A DNA stretch of 12,500 bases from Trachelipus rathkii. Taxonomy: Eukaryota; Arthropoda; Malacostraca; Isopoda; Trachelipodidae. The stretch's first letter is position 1. Every line of letters begins with the position of its first letter. This document shows, piece after piece, positions 8,376 through 12,500 of the stretch. Made by a program: the position numbers and the translations under genes. Location of the stretch: contig JABUQX010061699.1 of the NCBI GenBank assembly GCA_015478945.1, forward strand, positions 15,001 through 27,500. The letters run 5' to 3'. Under the pieces are notes generated by a model that had not been told where the DNA came from, did no database searches, and saw only the letters and a list, made by a program, of their open reading frames with translations.

Positions 8376-8570
8376 GATACTTATATAATATATATATATA
8401 TAATCGAAATGACTTGAATTTTCATATATTCGTAATAGTATCAAATATCTATTAAGATCATGGATAAGGGTATGATAGATATAAGGGTGGGTATGGGAGT
8501 GGTATATGATATTTATCATGATTTACTGATTATTATATATATATATAACTGCTTTAAGGGTTATGTATTG
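8376..8570 (-). repeat. inverted dispersed copy of the tandem module
   Basis: On the minus strand: CATAACCCTTAAAGCAGT (8565-8548, block B), a CCACTCCCATACCC-like block (C) at about 8485-8500, and AATTCAAGTCATTT (8420-8407, end of block A), followed by AT sequence and ATAAGTATC (8384-8376). The last element also follows block A at 3592-3600. This is therefore a true copy of the same unit in opposite orientation. Confidence 0.7.
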
Positions 8571-9240
8571 GTTCAAGTTATAAATATTTTTATAATGTTA
8601 TAAACATACAAAATAGAATATAATATTTTATCGTTAATATACAAATCTTTTAAACAGATATAAAGCATATAATATTAATTACCACTTTAGTTAAAAAATT
8701 TGATAATTAATTTTAAATAAATAAAATCAAAATAAAAAACATATTACCATAAAAGAATTTGTTGATAATAATAACTTTACATAGTATAATAGCACAATAG
8801 ACTTGTTCTTAGGGAACCTTAACTTTATAAGAAATAAAAAGGACGAACAGAAGCTTTTGGATTCATTTCATTAGGACGTTTCGAGTTATCCAACCCTCAT
8901 CATCTTAAACATGAATTATAATGGATTTAACAGAATATTTTCTTACGTAAATGCTAACTAGTAAAGATTAAATTATATATATAATATAAGCTACATATAA
9001 TTTTTTATAATTTAAAATAATTGAGAAATTTAAAAAATTCCTTAGACAATAAACTTTTCATAAAATAGTGTTTGAAATAGCTACTTGACATCATATAGAA
9101 ATAATAGATAGTCATATGTGATCAGTAAGTAATATATAGATACTGTATTGAATCAATAGTAGTAATAATTAATTAATAATAATCACCATAAATTAATCAT
9201 CTAAATGTAATTAAATGATAAAAGGTGTCTATAATTATAT
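8571..9240. other. AT-rich non-coding, no gene seen
   Basis: Only short frames. The interval 9084-9129 (CTTGACATCA and GTGATCAGTAAG) pairs with 5457-5500 of the left arm. A more balanced patch at about 8800-8950 has no counterpart that I could recognise. Confidence 0.4.
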
Positions 9241-9350
9241 TGTGCTGGATTGTCGTGTGATGGTGTGTAGTGATGATTGTGATGATGTGATGATGTAGTT
9301 GTGTAGTTGATGGTGATGTTAGATTGATTATGATTGTAGTGGTATATAGA
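9241..9350 (+). repeat. GT/GAT-rich minisatellite-like stretch
   Basis: Imperfect GTGATGATGT-type steps. By position it is the counterpart of the CA-rich stretch at 5277-5395 on the other arm, but it is less regular. Confidence 0.7.
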
Positions 9351-9404
9351 ATTAAGAGTTTTTAGTATTATGGTTCATAATATCATAAATTCATATTTGG
9401 TTTT

Positions 9405-9597
9405 GATATAAATAAATAATAATATAATAAATTAAATTCAAATTAAAAATGTAAATAAAAAATATAATGTAAATAAAAATATAGAAAACATATTTTAACA
9501 AATATAAAGATTAATAATATAAATAATACTATAATAATCATAATAATATATAAATAATAAATTAATATATTAATAAACTAATAATTGTTTAGGAATA
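9405..9597. repeat. (AAT)n/(AT)n tract
   Basis: A nearly pure A/T tract with TAAATAA and AATAAT steps. It corresponds in reverse complement to the ATT tract at 5061-5221. Confidence 0.85.
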
Positions 9598-10050
9598 TTA
9601 ATATAAGTGTACTTATATAGGTGAGAATGTATAACAATAAATATCATTCTATATATACCGATCTAAGACACTATATATATGTTACTGAGTAATGTGAGGA
9701 GAGTAATGGTCTTTGGTTACACCTTTACCCTTCTCATGTGTAAAAAGATATTAAGATTAATGAAGAGTAATTCCTCGAATTTCATTGGCTCGTCTGTGGC
9801 ACAGTAAGTGTGCTAATAATCAAAATAACGAATTGTTACTACTGAATTGTTGATATATATAAAACTATGCGATGTTATAATAAGTAAATTAGACGTAAAT
9901 GTTAATCTCGCAAAAGTGTCAAGGATAGAGAATTTACTACAATCGAAGTGGCTTACTTCGAGTTTTACGTGTGTGTCGGAGACTTTGTCGTGGATCCAAA
10001 TTGTATACGCAACGCGTTATTGGTGTTGTTGAGATCAATGTGGAATAACC
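9598..10050. other. balanced block, best-aligned part of the right arm
   Basis: This block pairs with 4648-4960 of the left arm through several anchors, including TCCTCGAATTTCATTGGC (9772-9789), 9874-9904, TCGAAGTGGCTTACTTCGAG (9943-9962, itself nearly palindromic) and ACGCGTTATTG (10012-10022). An ATG-less frame at 9847-10032 has no homologous open frame in the left arm and is not supported as a gene. Confidence 0.55.
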
Positions 10051-11575
10051 ATAAGAGTCTATACTGAGTAAATTAACTGGTTTGAATTGCATAGTAAATA
10101 CTGAATCGACTCATCACAATAGATGAACACTCTAATCCAATGTATTGAAAATAATGACTAACTAATTCACATAATTGAATATGTATCAAAATGACTGAGT
10201 GCATTACTTACTGAATAGATAGTGAAAGTGATCATGAATGAATCAAGTGAATGATTATATATATCAGGAGTTTTGTAGACGGTGTGGTTGTATAGTTATA
10301 GGTATGATTGAGAAGATTGAGCTAGACATGCTGGACTTATGTTCTGTGAAGAATATATCAAACTTCTCAAGCTGTAGTCTCATGATAGTCCCAGTCTGAT
10401 AAACTCGAAATTAGACCTGGTTTATGGCAAGGTTTGCGCCGTACGAGCAAATGAGATTATTATTAGTGATTGTATAGCTGTAATTATATAATCAATGCTT
10501 GAGGATTGTAAAAATATAATATCCATTCATTATTTATTAGTGCATGATAGGAGATATTCGATACAGCTTGTTGTATTATTTTTACATCATCAATGACCAG
10601 TGAACGTTTAGAATATATAATTTAACTCAACATCAATACAAGAAAACAGAAAATTCTAACGAAAAATATCGATCATATAACTGAAATGATATTAATCTAA
10701 AACAACCGACAGACTATCAGCAGCAGAGACATGGGACATTTCAACATCAACAACATCTCGTGAACTCAGCAGAGCACATTAGAAATATAAACCTAGCAAT
10801 CCTGCAAATGGTCAACAACAAACGCGACATTTGAAACAACACAACTAATGCAACATAGAATTGTTCTGTTGTTAGTGTGGTGTCTGTGAAAACACGTCTA
10901 TACAAGCACTATAATATATATTGTTTAAACTAAGATAATAGAATCAAGTGAGACTTCAATACGATGAGATGTATAGAGGTGGATATATAGATAGCGTAGG
11001 ACGGAGAATTAAAAATTGAACTTCTTTGTAGAAGATTTTGATCTCATCTAGATTATAGCTTGCAATTATTGTAGATGATGCTATACTAAAAATAAGGAGT
11101 CACTGAATTCATGTTCTTCAAGATTACTAACTTGGAACATCCAATAAAGAGAGATGAGAAAAGCTGATATTATATAAGTTGAGATAACATAAAAGTTTAA
11201 AGAAAAGTCACAATAAGAGTTTTGATATAGTGGTTGTAGCGCTCTCTTATCACCTAATAGAATGGAAAGATGATATGTAAAAACTCATCGTAATTGATAT
11301 CGGAGTGATATACGGCAAGCTACGACTGCACAATTCTTAAAGAGTCAATAGTAGTATGACTTCAATTGCACTCGCGCCTATGCGTGAACCTAGTGACAGC
11401 CTGGAATGGTTTTGTCTTTTGATGTTGAAATAGTTAACGCGTGAGATCCTCTATAAAATTTCGTTAAGGCATGCGTTTGTATTCCTCTTATATAAAGTGT
11501 GTGAGAATATTTAGTGATTATTAATTTTTTACTAGTGTGATTGGTTCTTTTATTACTGATGGACTCATTCTGTGA
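10051..11575. other. non-coding, moderately AT-rich, no gene seen
   Basis: Frames are short on both strands. It pairs with about 3600-4647 of the left arm. The anchors at 10313-10367, 10585-10625, 10681-10705 and 10813-10831 are clear. The part beyond about 11,030 has no firm match that I could trace. The stretch 11,340-11,480 is richer in G+C but featureless. Confidence 0.45.
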
Positions 11576-11992
11576 TTATATTAATTATATTATTACTATT
11601 ATATTATTTTATTATATATTTATTATTAAATTATTATTCATTATTGTATATATTATTTATTCTATTATACTATTATTATTATTATTATTATTATTATTTA
11701 TTAGCTTATATATAATTAAGTTTTTTTTTTATTGTAATATTATTATTAAATATTATTTATTGTTATTATTATCTATTATTGGTATATATTCATTAACATA
11801 TATTATTTGTATATTGTTATTAATTATTAATATATTTATATGAATATTGAAATGCTATTACTCATATTAGAGATTAATTATTATTATTATGAATTCTATA
11901 TTATTATTATAGAATTCAAATTTATATAGATTCATTATTATAGTAACTTATGCAAATTTATTATTAGTTATTATTATATAATTTTTATAAGC
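11576..11992 (+). repeat. (ATT)n/(TTA)n tract
   Basis: About 415 bases dominated by ATT steps, with clean runs such as 11670-11698. A 100-codon TTG-initiated frame crosses it (11541-11843), but its product is almost only I, L, Y and F and reflects the repeat. An embedded perfect hairpin lies at 11891-11917. Confidence 0.9.
11891..11917. repeat. perfect 10-bp hairpin
   Basis: GAATTCTATA (11891-11900) is the exact reverse complement of TATAGAATTC (11908-11917), with a 7-base A/T loop. It could extrude as a small cruciform. It is followed by T-rich sequence but has no G+C-rich stem, so nothing indicates a terminator. Confidence 0.75.
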
Positions 11993-12099
11993 TTGCATAT
12001 AATTTGGGGTATGTATTTTTTAAGGTTTAGTGTGTTTTAGCGATGATTGGGGTGTTGGATAAGAACTCGAATAAATCTTGATATAATCTTGATTTACTT

Positions 12100-12465
12100 G
12101 ATTGTATAATACACTGCTTTGGGCTTCTGTTTCGTCTTTTTTATTTCTTGATAATTATTTACTCATGATTTACTGTAATGAACCTGATTTAACTGATTAA
12201 CTGCTTATTAGGTATGTAATGTATTAAAATCAAATATAACAATTATTTATAATTAAAATAATAATAAATATTGATAAATAGAATCAATAAGATCAATAGA
12301 TCAATATAGTAATCAATATTATAATATAAAAATAGTTATCATATCAGTATATAGTAATATGATGTTGTGAGCTATTTGATACATATTCGTTAGTGGCTCA
12401 GTTTATATGTAATTAATACTTAGTATATATATCATTGAATTTACCTGCTTTAGGGTATTGTAATA
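12100..12465 (-). repeat. inverted copies of the tandem module, at least two
   Basis: On the minus strand block B recurs three times: ACCCTAAAGCAGGTAAAT (about 12457-12440), ATACCTAATAAGCAGTTAAT (about 12215-12196) and GCCCAAAGCAGT (12124-12113). ATTGATCTATTGATCTTATTGATTC-like sequence of block A lies at about 12305-12281. CAGTTAATCAGTTAAATCAG steps follow the middle copy. The order agrees with the direct array at 2906-3600. The array may continue past the window edge. Confidence 0.65.
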
Positions 12466-12500
12466 ACATAATAATAATTTTATAATTATAAATAATAAAA

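Larger units (their letters stand above)
7314..12465 (-). repeat. right arm of a window-scale inverted duplication
   Basis: In reverse complement, this arm follows 2906-7297 in conserved order (anchor pairs are listed for the left arm). It is somewhat longer than the left arm over the same anchors: 3988 to 5457 on the left spans about 1.47 kb, and 10831 to 9129 on the right spans about 1.70 kb. By eye the better blocks agree at roughly two thirds of positions, with frequent one- to three-base indels. No long frame is open in either arm. Confidence 0.75.

Noticed and set aside
9847..10032. 61-codon plus-strand frame
   Set aside because: It has no ATG at the start and no recognisable domain, and the homologous stretch of the left arm (about 4670-4840) has no matching open frame.
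11541..11843. 100-codon plus-strand frame rich in I and L
   Set aside because: It is a translation of an (ATT)n/(TTA)n microsatellite from a TTG start.

Overview
This is an A+T-rich (by eye about a quarter G+C) stretch of eukaryotic, probably animal, DNA with no convincing protein-coding gene. The eukaryotic call rests on a tRNA-derived SINE-like element with an internal Pol III promoter, abundant microsatellites ((TA)n, (ATT)n, (CA)n/(GT)n, (GTT)n, (CT)n), a ragged tandem-repeat module of about 170-225 bp, and the absence of bacterial-style gene packing. A flatworm-like or other AT-rich metazoan genome would fit, but nothing seen fixes the lineage. All open frames are short (100 codons or so at most), mostly lack ATG starts and are biased toward I/Y/F/L/N as expected from AT-rich noise.

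Layout. 1-197: SINE-like element on the minus strand, running toward the left edge. 198-2815: non-coding DNA with a (TA)n tract (645-875), two blocks of more balanced composition (876-1165 and 1861-2480) and AT-rich filler. 2816-2863: a perfect 13-bp inverted repeat. 2906-3600 and 3771-3870: direct copies of a tandem-repeat module. 3988-7300: mixed AT-rich DNA with microsatellites. 7305 is the approximate centre of symmetry. 7314-12465: a diverged reverse-complement copy of roughly 2.9-7.3 kb, ending in minus-strand copies of the same module.

The main result is this window-scale quasi-palindrome. At least twelve local matches, spaced over nearly 7 kb, pair left-arm plus-strand sequence with the reverse complement of right-arm sequence in perfectly collinear order. 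The sum of paired coordinates stays between about 14.56 and 14.82 kb. The arms differ by many small indels and by whole microsatellite tracts. Either this is an old inverted duplication, or it is a fold-back chimera (both strands of one molecule read in series) left in an unpolished long-read assembly. The pervasive indels and ragged repeats make the artefact explanation serious, and it should be tested before any biology is built on the window. I found no novel gene system.
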